Assembly: GCA_035551575.1 (NCBI GenBank)
Contig: DASZNJ010000011.1
Location: 1-16,537 of the forward strand
Direction: 5' to 3'
DNA length: 16,537 nt
Origin: JABFXC01 sp035551575
Lineage (GTDB): Bacteria > Gemmatimonadota > Gemmatimonadetes > Gemmatimonadales > Gemmatimonadaceae
Shown: positions 1-6,980 of the stretch, piece by piece
How positions within the stretch are numbered: position 1 is the stretch's first letter
Layout of the letters: each line of letters begins with the position of its first letter
The notes under the pieces: generated by a model
Database searches by the model: none
What the model saw: only the letters and a program-made list of their open reading frames with translations
What the model was told of the DNA's origin: nothing
Made by a program: the position numbers and the translations under genes

Positions 1-1547
1 GCGAATACACCGTCGGGCTCCTCGACGCGGTTACCAATCGCGAGACCGCTCGCTTCCGCGCCGACGGGATCGCCGGCGAGCCGACGCTGGCGCAGGAGGT
101 CGAGCCGCTCACCAACTACTTCGTCGGGCGCGTGCGGCGCGACTTCCGCGGCGGCGCCACGTCGTTAGGCGGGATCGTCACCTCGACCGTCCGCCGGCTC
201 GGCGACTCCCTGCTCGTCGCCAGGCTGCGCAACCGGGCGACGGTCGCGGGCGTCGACGTCGACCACTCGTGGCACAGGCAGGAATACACCCTCCTCGGCC
301 AGTTCGCCGTCTCCGATGTCGCCGGCTCCGCGATCGCGATGGACAGCGCGACGCAGCAGACGAGCGCGCACTACTTCCAGCGTCCCGACCGACACCAGAC
401 CACCGACGGGCTGTTCGACACGCGCTACGACCCGGCACGCACCGGCCTCCGCGGCTACGGGCTCTACGCACGGCTCGGCAAGGACAACGGCGACTGGCTC
501 TGGGAGACCGCGCAGAACTGGCGCAGCCCGGGCTTCGAGGTGAACGACCTCGCGTACCTCTCGCGCGCGGACTACAAGTGGATGCTCGCCAACGTCGCGC
601 GCCAGTGGACGAAGCCCTTCGGCGTCTGGCGGTACGTCAACGTCACCGCCGGCGCGCAGTACCAGCTCAACTACGAGGGTGCCCGCACCGACGTCGAGCA
701 GCACTACGGCGTGTTCCAGAACTTCAGGAACTACTGGTCCGCCAACGTCTTCTACATTCACCACCCGTCGACGCTCGACGACCACCTCGCCCGCGGCGGG
801 CCGATGCTCGTTCGCACCGGCTACGACTACGGCTCGCTCAACGTCAGCACCGACTCGCGCCGCACGGCGGTGCTCGGGCTGCGCGCCGATGTCGCGCATG
901 GGATCTCGTCGCATACCCGCACCCTGCAGCTGCGGCCGAGCGTCGCGGTGAAGCCGGCGTCGAGCGTGTTCGTCCAGTTCGCGCCGAGCTTCACCGCCGA
1001 CGAGGACGGGTCGCAGTTCGTGATGAAGGTCAGCGACCCGACCGCGACGCAGTTCTACGGGACGCGCTACGTCTTCTCCCACATCCGGACGCGCTTCCTC
1101 TCGCTCGACACGCGGCTGAACATGACGTTCACTCCCGACCTGACCCTCGAGCTCTTCGCCCAGCCCTTCTTCGCCAGCGGTGCGTACACCCGCTTCCGCG
1201 AGTTCGCCGCGCCGCGGACGATGCGCCGCCTCGACTACGGCCGCGACATCGGCACCATCCAGTACAACACAGCGGATTCGACCTACACCGTCGATCCCGA
1301 CGCCGCCGGCCCGGCGGCTCCCTTCACCTTCTCCAACCCCGACTTCACCATCCGCTCGCTCCGCGGCAACGCCGTCCTCCGCTATCAGTACCGCCCCGGC
1401 TCGACGATCTTCCTCGTCTGGACCCAGGAGCGCAACGGTCATGACCCGACCGGCCGCTTCCTCTTCCGCGACCAGTCTCGCGCGCTGCTGAGCGACCGGC
1501 CGGTGAACATCTTCCTGCTGAAGGTGAACTACTGGATCGGGCGTTAA
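1..1547 (+). CDS. DUF5916-family outer-membrane beta-barrel protein, 5'-truncated
   Basis: The frame is open from position 3 to the TAA at 1545-1547, so about 514 C-terminal residues are present and the start lies outside the window. An internal GTG at 132 is not the true start, because the family-typical segment VEPLTNYFVGRV lies upstream of it. DUF5916 proteins usually have an N-terminal CBM9-like domain, absent here, followed by a long C-terminal region predicted to be an outer-membrane barrel. The visible part shows many alternating aromatic/polar strands, the conserved late segment FTIRSLRGNAVLRYQYRPGS followed by IFLVWTQ, and the ending FLLKVNYWIGR, all as expected for this family. The function is not established; a surface or transport role is inferred. 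The stop codon sits inside the perfect palindrome gcgttaacgc (1541-1550). The gene carries one TTA codon, within the octamer CGTTAGGC at 163-170. Confidence 0.85.
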   Translation, partial: EYTVGLLDAVTNRETARFRADGIAGEPTLAQEVEPLTNYFVGRVRRDFRGGATSLGGIVTSTVRRLGDSLLVARLRNRATVAGVDVDHSWHRQEYTLLGQFAVSDVAGSAIAMDSATQQTSAHYFQRPDRHQTTDGLFDTRYDPARTGLRGYGLYARLGKDNGDWLWETAQNWRSPGFEVNDLAYLSRADYKWMLANVARQWTKPFGVWRYVNVTAGAQYQLNYEGARTDVEQHYGVFQNFRNYWSANVFYIHHPSTLDDHLARGGPMLVRTGYDYGSLNVSTDSRRTAVLGLRADVAHGISSHTRTLQLRPSVAVKPASSVFVQFAPSFTADEDGSQFVMKVSDPTATQFYGTRYVFSHIRTRFLSLDTRLNMTFTPDLTLELFAQPFFASGAYTRFREFAAPRTMRRLDYGRDIGTIQYNTADSTYTVDPDAAGPAAPFTFSNPDFTIRSLRGNAVLRYQYRPGSTIFLVWTQERNGHDPTGRFLFRDQSRALLSDRPVNIFLLKVNYWIGR

Positions 1548-1584
1548 CGCGCGGTCAGTCGCGATGAGCGCATTTCGCTCGATG

Positions 1585-1719
1585 AGCATCAACGGTTGAA
1601 CAACGATTTCGCGGATGACGCGGATACTGCCCCGGTCGGCCAGGAGGAGCGCCGCGCCACGAGGAACGATCCGCGAAATCCGCGACATCCGCGACATCGT
1701 CGTTCCCCCTGTTGATGCT
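1585..1719. repeat. Imperfect inverted repeat with 9-nt ATCCGCGAC units
   Basis: The outer ends are exact complements: agcatcaac at 1585-1593 and gttgatgct at 1711-1719. Inside these, the left arm carries two copies and the right arm three copies of a 9-nt unit of the form atccgcgac (right side 1669-1698). The arms run about 1585-1625 and 1669-1719 around a roughly 43-bp centre. The element lies in the convergent gap 1548-1894, which contains no credible gene. It could fold into a long hairpin in either transcript and help end transcription of both flanking genes, but there is no T-tract. Confidence 0.7.
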
Positions 1720-1742
1720 GGCCCACCACGCCGGCCGTTCAA

Positions 1743-1801
1743 GGGGTCAGAGTGTTGAACCCCGATGATACGTACCATCGCCGTTCAACGACTCTGACCC
1801 C
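1743..1801. repeat. REP-like palindrome, GGGGTCAGAGTCGTTGAAC family
   Basis: The left arm at 1743-1760 (ggggtcagagtgttgaac) and right arm at 1783-1801 (gttcaacgactctgacccc) pair along their whole length, with one base missing from the left arm. The 22-nt centre holds a second near-palindrome, gatgatacgtaccatc, with one mismatched pair. The same sequence family recurs at 3099-3240. The rest of the gap, 1802-1894, is unremarkable. Confidence 0.85.
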
Positions 1802-1894
1802 AGGATTGCCGTTCAGCCGTTATGAGTGTCCCGATCGACAAGCGCCTCTCGGCGCAGGGAGTGACTTCTTCTGGCGGCTCGAGATCGGTTGGTG

Positions 1895-3064
1895 TTACTG
1901 CCCCACCGCAAGATGCTCGGTGCTGAACGGCGCGACGTTCGCGCGCGGCAGCGCCGGTGTCGTCGCGCCGCGGCGGAGCACCGCATCGAGGAAAGCGCCG
2001 GTCATCTGCACCACCCCGCCGACCTTGGTGGCGAGGTTCGCCACCGGCGGCCCGACGTGCAGGGCGGTGTCGACCGCGGCGACGAAGCCTAACGCGGTGA
2101 AGTACTGGTGGTGCATGTCGTCGACGCGCACGAGGTTGCGGTCGGCGCGGTGCCAGCGGCGGACGAGCGTGAAGTCCGGCTGCACCGTCGAGTCGCGGTC
2201 CTGGTAGATGTGGAGGAGGGGAATTCGCAGCTGCGCCGTGTCCAACGGCGTCCCCGCGAGCCAGTCGTTCCCCAGCTTGTTCGCGATCCCGCCGTCGAGG
2301 CTCACGAAGGCGCGGCATGGCGCGCCATCCACGATCGCGACGAACGCTGCCCGCGCACCGAAGCTGTGCCCGACGACCGCGACGCGCAGTGGATCCACCC
2401 CGGCGCGATTGCGCATCACGTCCGCCACGTACTCGATGTCCGCTGCCTGACGGCGCGCCCGCGTCAGGAGCGAGGCGCTGTCCGGCGTGTCCTCGACAAC
2501 GAGTGGCGACGGCGACGTCGCAACGACGTAGCCATGGCTCGCCAGGTACTCGCCGAGCACCGCCTGGTTGTACGCCGAGTGATAGTTCCCCTGCGCGATG
2601 ACGACGAGCGGGAAGCGGCCGGGCGCGCGCGGCGCGTCCCAGCTCGCCGCGACCGGCATGTCCATCCACTGCCGGACCGCCTCGTCCGACGATCCCGTCG
2701 ACGTCACGAATCGCGTCAGCCGCGCGATCGCTGCGGTCGACGCTTCCGGCGTCGCCGTTTCGAGCGATCCCTGGTTCGCGGTGAGGGCGATGTAGTCGCG
2801 ATAGGTGAGCAGCGCGCCGCGCGCCGTGGCAGGCGACCAGATCGTGATCTGCACCGGCCGCCCCGCCGGCGCCCAACCATTCCTCGCCGGCGCGCGGCGC
2901 ATGAGGGTGTCGAGCCGAACCGCGTAGCCGTCAGGCTCGAGCGGTCCCCAGAGCGTCGGCGCCGGGAACGGCGGAGCGAGGACGAGCCCCGTCGTGCGCG
3001 GTGCGCGCGCGCAACTCCCCGCGCCAGCAACAAGAATGAATGCAGCGAGCATGCGGATTCTCAT
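1895..3064 (-). CDS. Secreted alpha/beta hydrolase, PAF-acetylhydrolase/dienelactone hydrolase-like
   Basis: This is a 389-residue serine hydrolase of the alpha/beta fold. I chose the ATG at 3064 over an upstream TTG at 3091 because it places MRIRMLAAFILVAGAG directly at the N-terminus as an export signal. The cysteine in GAGSC might be lipidated, but the lipobox is poor. The nucleophile elbow is GHSFG (Ser about 234). FPLVVIAQGNYHS resembles the oxyanion-side strand of PAF acetylhydrolase type II and dienelactone hydrolase relatives. The acid is probably in YQDRDS (about 288-292) and the base His in VDDMHHQYF (about 318). The substrate is unknown; a short acyl ester is plausible. The next upstream gene on this strand ends at 3218, with REP-like repeats between, so the gene may be transcribed separately. 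A Leu-Gly pair is encoded by TTA-GGC (octamer at 2087-2094). Confidence 0.8.
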   Translation of the reverse strand: MRIRMLAAFILVAGAGSCARAPRTTGLVLAPPFPAPTLWGPLEPDGYAVRLDTLMRRAPARNGWAPAGRPVQITIWSPATARGALLTYRDYIALTANQGSLETATPEASTAAIARLTRFVTSTGSSDEAVRQWMDMPVAASWDAPRAPGRFPLVVIAQGNYHSAYNQAVLGEYLASHGYVVATSPSPLVVEDTPDSASLLTRARRQAADIEYVADVMRNRAGVDPLRVAVVGHSFGARAAFVAIVDGAPCRAFVSLDGGIANKLGNDWLAGTPLDTAQLRIPLLHIYQDRDSTVQPDFTLVRRWHRADRNLVRVDDMHHQYFTALGFVAAVDTALHVGPPVANLATKVGGVVQMTGAFLDAVLRRGATTPALPRANVAPFSTEHLAVGQ

Positions 3065-3098
3065 CCGCAGATCGTCGCTCCCCACCCCCAACGAAGCA

Positions 3099-3240
3099 AG
3101 GGGTCGGAGTCGTTGCGCGACTCCAACCCCTCCACCGCCCTCATCATCGTTTTCAACGCGATCAGGGGTCGGAGTCGTTTCGGGAGTCGCACCCCTCCAA
3201 CGCCCTCGTCATCGCTTTCAACGACTCTGATCCCCTTGAA
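3099..3240. repeat. Tandem 65-bp REP-like repeat with inverted cap
   Basis: Two copies of a 65-bp unit begin at 3099 and 3164, each opening with aggggtcggagtcg and continuing through cccctcca, cgccctc, tcatcg and tttcaacg, aligning without gaps. Copy 1 contains a 14-bp stem (3099-3112 with 3118-3131, one mismatch) around a 5-nt loop. Copy 2 has lost much of this pairing. The block closes with caacgactctgatcccct (3219-3236), the reverse complement of the opening motif with one extra base. The family is the same as at 1743-1801. The block overlaps the last codons and stop of the monooxygenase gene. Confidence 0.85.
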
Positions 3241-4264
3241 GGGCTTTCCTTACCGCGGGCGCGACGATGGTGCCGAGCAGCTCGATCGCGTGCAGCACCC
3301 TGTCGTGTGGCAGTGTCCCGACGCCGACCTGCGCCAGGAAGCGGGTGTGGCCGAAGAGCGAGTGCTGGAAGAGGATCTTGTCGATCACCTCCTGCGGGCT
3401 GCCGACGAACAGCGCGCCGCGCGCGGTGCGCCCCGCCTCCACCTGCTCCCTCGTCGTCGGCGGCCAGCCGCGCTCGCGGCCGATGCGCGTCATGCTGTCG
3501 GCGTAGCTCGGGTAGAACTCGTCCATCGCCTGCTTCGAGTCGTCGGCGATATAGGCGTGCGAGTTGATCCCGACCTCGAGCGACATGACGTCATGCCCCG
3601 CCTGGATCGCCGAATTGCGGTAGAGCTGGACGAGCGGCGCGAATCGCTCCGGCGCGCCGCCGATGATCGCCAGCGCCATCGGCAGCCCTGACGTTCCGGC
3701 GCGGACGATCGACTGCGGCGTCCCGCCGATCGCGATCCAGACGGGCAGCTTCTCCTGCAGCGGCCGCGGCAGGACGGCGAGGTTCCGCAGCGGCGCGCGC
3801 GTCGTCCCCGACCAGGTGACGCGCTCGCTGTCGCGAATCTTCAGCAGGAGGTCGAGCTTCTCCTCGAAGAGCCTGTCGTAGTCCTCGAGGTCATAGCCGA
3901 ACAGCGGGAACGACTCGATGAACGAGCCGCGCCCGGCCATGATCTCCGCCCGTCCTCCGGACAACAGGTCGAGCGTCGCGAAATCCTGGAAGACGCGGAC
4001 CGGGTCGTCGGAGCTGAGCACCGTCACCGCGCTCGTCAGGCGGATCTTCTTCGTCCGCTCGGCGCCGGCGGCCAGCACCACTGCCGGCGCCGACACCGCG
4101 TAGTCGGGACGATGGTGCTCCCCGACCCCGAAGACGTCGAGCCCGACCTGGTCGGCGAGCTCCATCTCCTCGACCAGGTCGCGGAGCCGCTGCGCCGCGG
4201 TGACGAGGTGCCCCGTCTTCGGATCGCGGGTCGTGTCCGCGAAGGTGTAGACGCCGATCTCCAT
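3218..4264 (-). CDS. LLM-class flavin-dependent monooxygenase (luciferase-like)
   Basis: This 348-residue protein has a bacterial-luciferase TIM-barrel fold and is expected to use reduced FMN (or F420) and oxygen on an unknown substrate. Recognisable segments are MEIGVYTFADTTRDP at the N-terminus, VFGVGEHHRPDYAVSAPA (about 44-61), the conserved block LTSAVTVLSSDDPVRVFQ, then LLSGGRAEIMAGRGSFIE, a strong LLM signature. The set resembles the Atu2307/SP_0267 subgroup, recalled from memory. The length is normal for the family. The ATG is 3 bp after the TAA of the decarboxylase gene, with GGAAG 8 nt before it, so translation is probably coupled. The last seven residues (LQGDQSR) and the TGA are encoded by the REP-like repeat, which suggests the original C-terminus was replaced or extended by it. 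Confidence 0.9.
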   Translation of the reverse strand: MEIGVYTFADTTRDPKTGHLVTAAQRLRDLVEEMELADQVGLDVFGVGEHHRPDYAVSAPAVVLAAGAERTKKIRLTSAVTVLSSDDPVRVFQDFATLDLLSGGRAEIMAGRGSFIESFPLFGYDLEDYDRLFEEKLDLLLKIRDSERVTWSGTTRAPLRNLAVLPRPLQEKLPVWIAIGGTPQSIVRAGTSGLPMALAIIGGAPERFAPLVQLYRNSAIQAGHDVMSLEVGINSHAYIADDSKQAMDEFYPSYADSMTRIGRERGWPPTTREQVEAGRTARGALFVGSPQEVIDKILFQHSLFGHTRFLAQVGVGTLPHDRVLHAIELLGTIVAPAVRKALQGDQSR

Positions 4265-4267
4265 GCC

Positions 4268-5764
4268 TTACGCTTCCAGCTCCGCGCCGAGCGTGAGCAC
4301 CGCGTCGACGAGGACGTCGAGGTCCTCGCGCCGCGTGCGGTGATTGACGTTCGCGACGCGCAGCGCGTAGCGCCCGCCGAGCACGGTGCTCGACGGCGCG
4401 GCGATCCCGCGCTCCTGGAGCCGGAGCAGGAGCTCCGCATTCAGCGCGTCGAGCGTCGCGTCGTCGGTGCCCGCCGTCGCGTAGCGAAAGCAGGTGATGT
4501 TGAGGGGCGCCGGCGCGAGCAGCTGCAGCTTCGGCTCGCGCCCGATCCGCGCGACCAGGTAGCGCGTCTGCGCCACGTTCTGCTCGATGATCCGCACCAG
4601 CTTGTCGACGCCGTCCGCCTTGAGCGAGAGCCAGACCTTGAGCGCCTTGAAGCCGCGCGTCAGCTCGAGCCCGCGATCGGCGAACGGAAGCCCGCCGGCG
4701 ATCACCCCGCGCGTCGACGCCGCGAGGTAGCTCGCCGGCGACGCGAACGCCGCGCGATGCGCCTCACCGTCGCGGACGAGGACGCACGCGCACTCGAAGG
4801 GGAGCGATCCCCACTTGTGGAGGTCGAAGCCGATCGAGTCGGCGCGGTCGAGCCCCTTCACCAGCGCGCGCAGCTCGTCCGAGAGCCAGGCGAGCGCGCC
4901 GAACGCGCCGTCGACGTGGAACCAGAGCCCCTCACGCTTCGCCAGCGTGGCAAGCGCATCGAGGTCGTCCGAGGCGCCGGTGTTGACCGTCCCCGCCGTG
5001 CCGATGATGCAGAACGGCATCAGCCCCGCCTGACGGTCCTCGCCGATCATCCGCTCCATCGCCGCGACGTCGCACTCGTACTCGGCGTTCACCGGCACGC
5101 GCCGGAATGCGCGGGCACCGAGCCCGAGGAGCTCGGCGGCCTTGCGCGCCCAGCCATGCGTCTCGGTGGACCCGTAGAAGACGAGCGGCGCCCGCACCGC
5201 CTCGCCGGGCCACGCCTGCATTCCGTCGGCGCGGGAGTCGAGTCCGAGCTGGCGCGACTTCGCGAAGCGCGCGACGGCGAGCCCCACGGTGCTCGCCATC
5301 GTCCCGCCATTGACGAGCAGTCCGCTCGACCCCGGCATCCCGAGCAGCTCGCCCAGCCACGCGACCACCTGGTGCTCGACGAGCGCCGGCGCCTGGTTGA
5401 AGCCGCCGAGGTTGGGATCGATCCCGGCGGCGAGCATGTCGGCCATCATCCCGAGCGGCGTGCCGCCCCCCATCACCCATCCCCAGAACCGCGGATGGAT
5501 GTTGCCGTTAGGGTAGGGCCGGACGTTGCGGACGAACTCCTCGTACGCCGCCGCGGCGCCGATCCCCTGGCGCGGGGCTCGGCCGTCCGCGCCAGGCGGC
5601 CCGCTGCCTAACGCGCGCCGGACCTCGGCGGGCATCTCCCGCCAGACCGGCTGCCCGCGGAGGGAAGCGAGGTGCGCGAGCATCTCGTCGACCATCCGGT
5701 GCGCCAGCGACCGGAACTCCGCCCACTCCTCCGGTGACGACGGGTCGAGCGTTTCTTCGTTCAC
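4268..5764 (-). CDS. Group II PLP-dependent decarboxylase (aromatic amino acid/glutamate decarboxylase type)
   Basis: This 498-residue protein is a full-length fold-type I PLP decarboxylase. Key sites are the cofactor-stacking His203 in STETHGW, the pyridine-nitrogen Asp285 in FHVDGAFG, and the Schiff-base Lys317 in FDLHKWGS. IHPRFWGWVMGGG (about 89-101) and GFNQAPALVEHQVV match the substrate-entry region of aromatic-amino-acid decarboxylases. Substrate specificity (Tyr, Trp, Dopa, Glu or another amino acid) cannot be read from the motifs. The start is the GTG at 5764, with no clear Shine-Dalgarno. The HNH gene ends 63 bp upstream and the flavin monooxygenase starts 3 bp downstream, so a decarboxylase-monooxygenase unit is likely. 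A Leu-Gly pair is encoded by TTA-GGC (octamer 5606-5613), and a variant PN site lies at 5507-5513. Confidence 0.92.
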   Translation of the reverse strand: MNEETLDPSSPEEWAEFRSLAHRMVDEMLAHLASLRGQPVWREMPAEVRRALGSGPPGADGRAPRQGIGAAAAYEEFVRNVRPYPNGNIHPRFWGWVMGGGTPLGMMADMLAAGIDPNLGGFNQAPALVEHQVVAWLGELLGMPGSSGLLVNGGTMASTVGLAVARFAKSRQLGLDSRADGMQAWPGEAVRAPLVFYGSTETHGWARKAAELLGLGARAFRRVPVNAEYECDVAAMERMIGEDRQAGLMPFCIIGTAGTVNTGASDDLDALATLAKREGLWFHVDGAFGALAWLSDELRALVKGLDRADSIGFDLHKWGSLPFECACVLVRDGEAHRAAFASPASYLAASTRGVIAGGLPFADRGLELTRGFKALKVWLSLKADGVDKLVRIIEQNVAQTRYLVARIGREPKLQLLAPAPLNITCFRYATAGTDDATLDALNAELLLRLQERGIAAPSSTVLGGRYALRVANVNHRTRREDLDVLVDAVLTLGAELEA

Positions 5765-5827
5765 GAGGTGCCTGACGGCGGGGAGGGCGGGAAGGGGAGC
5801 GAAACAGGCGCTGTGTCGCCGCTGGCG

Positions 5828-6370
5828 TCAATCGCGGTATGGATAGTCCGGGTCGAGCCGGTCGCGCTCGGCGCGCGCGATCGCGTCGGGGCCGGCGATC
5901 TGCCGCGCCAGGTCGATCAGCATCGGGCTCAGGTGCGTGCCGTAGTGGAGGAGGTTCTCCGCACGCTCGCGATTGCCGAGGAGGAAGGCGAGAAACGGCT
6001 TGTCCGCCTTCGCCGCGTTGCACGCCGAGCAGGAGAGCACGAGGTTGTCGCGCCGGTCGTATGCCGTCTGCCCACGCCGCGGGGTGACGTGGTCGAGGGT
6101 GATTGCCCGCGGACTGACCTTCCGCTCGCAGTACGCGCAGATCGGCCCGTGCTGCGCGAGCAGCCAGTCGCGCGTCTCGGTGTAGGCATTCCTGCTCGTC
6201 GGCAGCGACGTGTGCTGCGACTCGGTCGGCGTCCCGCGATACGGCTTCCGCGACCGTCGCGACCTCTTCTTCGCCGGCGCCTTCGCGGCCCCTCCTCCCT
6301 TCGCCACGCTCTTCGATGCCGCCTTGGCCGGTCGGCTCTGCTTTGCTGCTGGTTTTCTTCGTTCTGTCAT
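5828..6370 (-). CDS. HNH endonuclease with Lys/Ala-rich N-terminal tail
   Basis: This is a 180-residue nuclease-type protein. Residues 1-45 are a low-complexity tail rich in Lys, Ala and Arg, probably disordered and DNA-binding. The HNH/beta-beta-alpha-metal domain follows, with Cys78-Cys81 (CAYC), Asp93-His94 in ITLDHVTPR, Asn109 in RRDNLVLSC, and Cys114-Cys117 (CSAC), so both zinc CxxC pairs and the catalytic His are present. Single-domain HNH proteins of this kind are common and mostly uncharacterised. No methyltransferase, toxin-immunity partner or phage gene lies beside it. The ATG at 6370 is preceded by ttgacg and tattct elements too close together for a normal promoter. It lies 62 bp upstream of the decarboxylase on the same strand and could be cotranscribed with it, but no functional link is evident. 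Confidence 0.88.
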   Translation of the reverse strand: MTERRKPAAKQSRPAKAASKSVAKGGGAAKAPAKKRSRRSRKPYRGTPTESQHTSLPTSRNAYTETRDWLLAQHGPICAYCERKVSPRAITLDHVTPRRGQTAYDRRDNLVLSCSACNAAKADKPFLAFLLGNRERAENLLHYGTHLSPMLIDLARQIAGPDAIARAERDRLDPDYPYRD

Positions 6371-6435
6371 GTCGGTAAGAATACCCCATTCCCGTCAATT
6401 CGGCACTTCTGAGGGGGGAGGACGGCGGGACCGCG

Positions 6436-6945
6436 CCGCAGGGACGCAGAGGTCTCGCAGAGGTCTCGCAGAGTACAGCAGAACTGCGGAACGGCGCCGC
6501 CGAGGCACCGAGACGCCGAGAACAGCCTTGAAGGGCGAGTTCCTGTCAGCGATAGCTGAACTGCCTGGTGGCAAGCGGGGGGAGATCATCCCGCCGAACG
6601 CGTACCAATGACTCGTTGCCCGCGCGCGATCGCGAGCCTTTGAAGGGTGCGGCGGTTCTCTGTGGTCCAACTGCCGTTGCACGAACTGCAACAGCAACCG
6701 AACCACAGAGAACGGCCGCGAAGGCGAGGCTTGCGACGCCCGCCCGGGATGGCTTGGGGCAAGCACGGCGAGACCATCTCACCCACTTGCCCCAAATCAG
6801 CACGACCGTGGTGCAGACTGCTCAGCCCCGTCGGGCCGTTCTCGGTGCCTTGGTGCCTCTGTGGCGCTGTTCCGCAGTTCTGCTGTACTCTGCGAGACTC
6901 CGCGCCCCCTCTGCGTCCCCGCGTCTCTGTGGCGCCCCTGCGAAA
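6436..6945. repeat. Degenerate palindrome of about 510 bp with nested hairpins
   Basis: This element fills most of the 610-bp gap (6371-6980) between the tricorn-like and HNH genes, which holds no credible CDS. The outer arms match over about 90 nt, including a perfect 30-nt complement at 6463-6492 and 6869-6898. The inner arms contain a perfect 12-bp pair at 6655-6666 and 6702-6713 (gttctctgtggt and complement), around a 6-bp mini-hairpin gttgca/tgcaac near the centre. A further 10-bp hairpin, ttggggcaag (6754-6763) with cttgccccaa (6786-6795), lies in the right arm and has a diverged counterpart in the left arm near 6569-6600. Motifs such as gacgcagagg, cgcagag and caccgag recur through both arms. 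There is no transposase or obvious target-site duplication. Confidence 0.85.
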
Positions 6946-6980
6946 GCCGACCTGCCGTCCCGCCGCCCCTGCCGCCCCGC

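Noticed and set aside
1566..1580. gagcg-cattt-cgctc hairpin after the DUF5916 gene as a terminator
   Set aside because: Only a 5-bp stem and no T-tract; not enough to call.
165..1778. Long minus-strand open frame of 537 codons
   Set aside because: Antisense to the DUF5916 gene; the Arg/Val/Glu-rich translation has no domain character, as expected of high-GC shadows.
1785..2876. Minus-strand open frame of 363 codons
   Set aside because: Out-of-frame shadow of the alpha/beta hydrolase, whose GxSxG, acid and His motifs lie in the other frame.
3099..3240. CRISPR-like repeat spacing
   Set aside because: The two 65-bp units are similar along their whole length, with no unique spacers and no cas genes.
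2108..3691. Plus-strand open frame of 527 codons
   Set aside because: Runs antisense across two recognised genes and the repeat block; no recognisable motif.
4112..5611. Plus-strand open frame of 499 codons
   Set aside because: Antisense shadow of the decarboxylase and the monooxygenase start.
6371..6400. Possible promoter of the HNH gene (minus-strand ttgacg and tattct)
   Set aside because: The two boxes are only 9 bp apart, and no -35 lies at 16-18 bp from tattct.
6395..6980. Several short open frames inside the palindrome
   Set aside because: They overlap one another on both strands and are composed of repeat words; none has a ribosome-binding site or domain.
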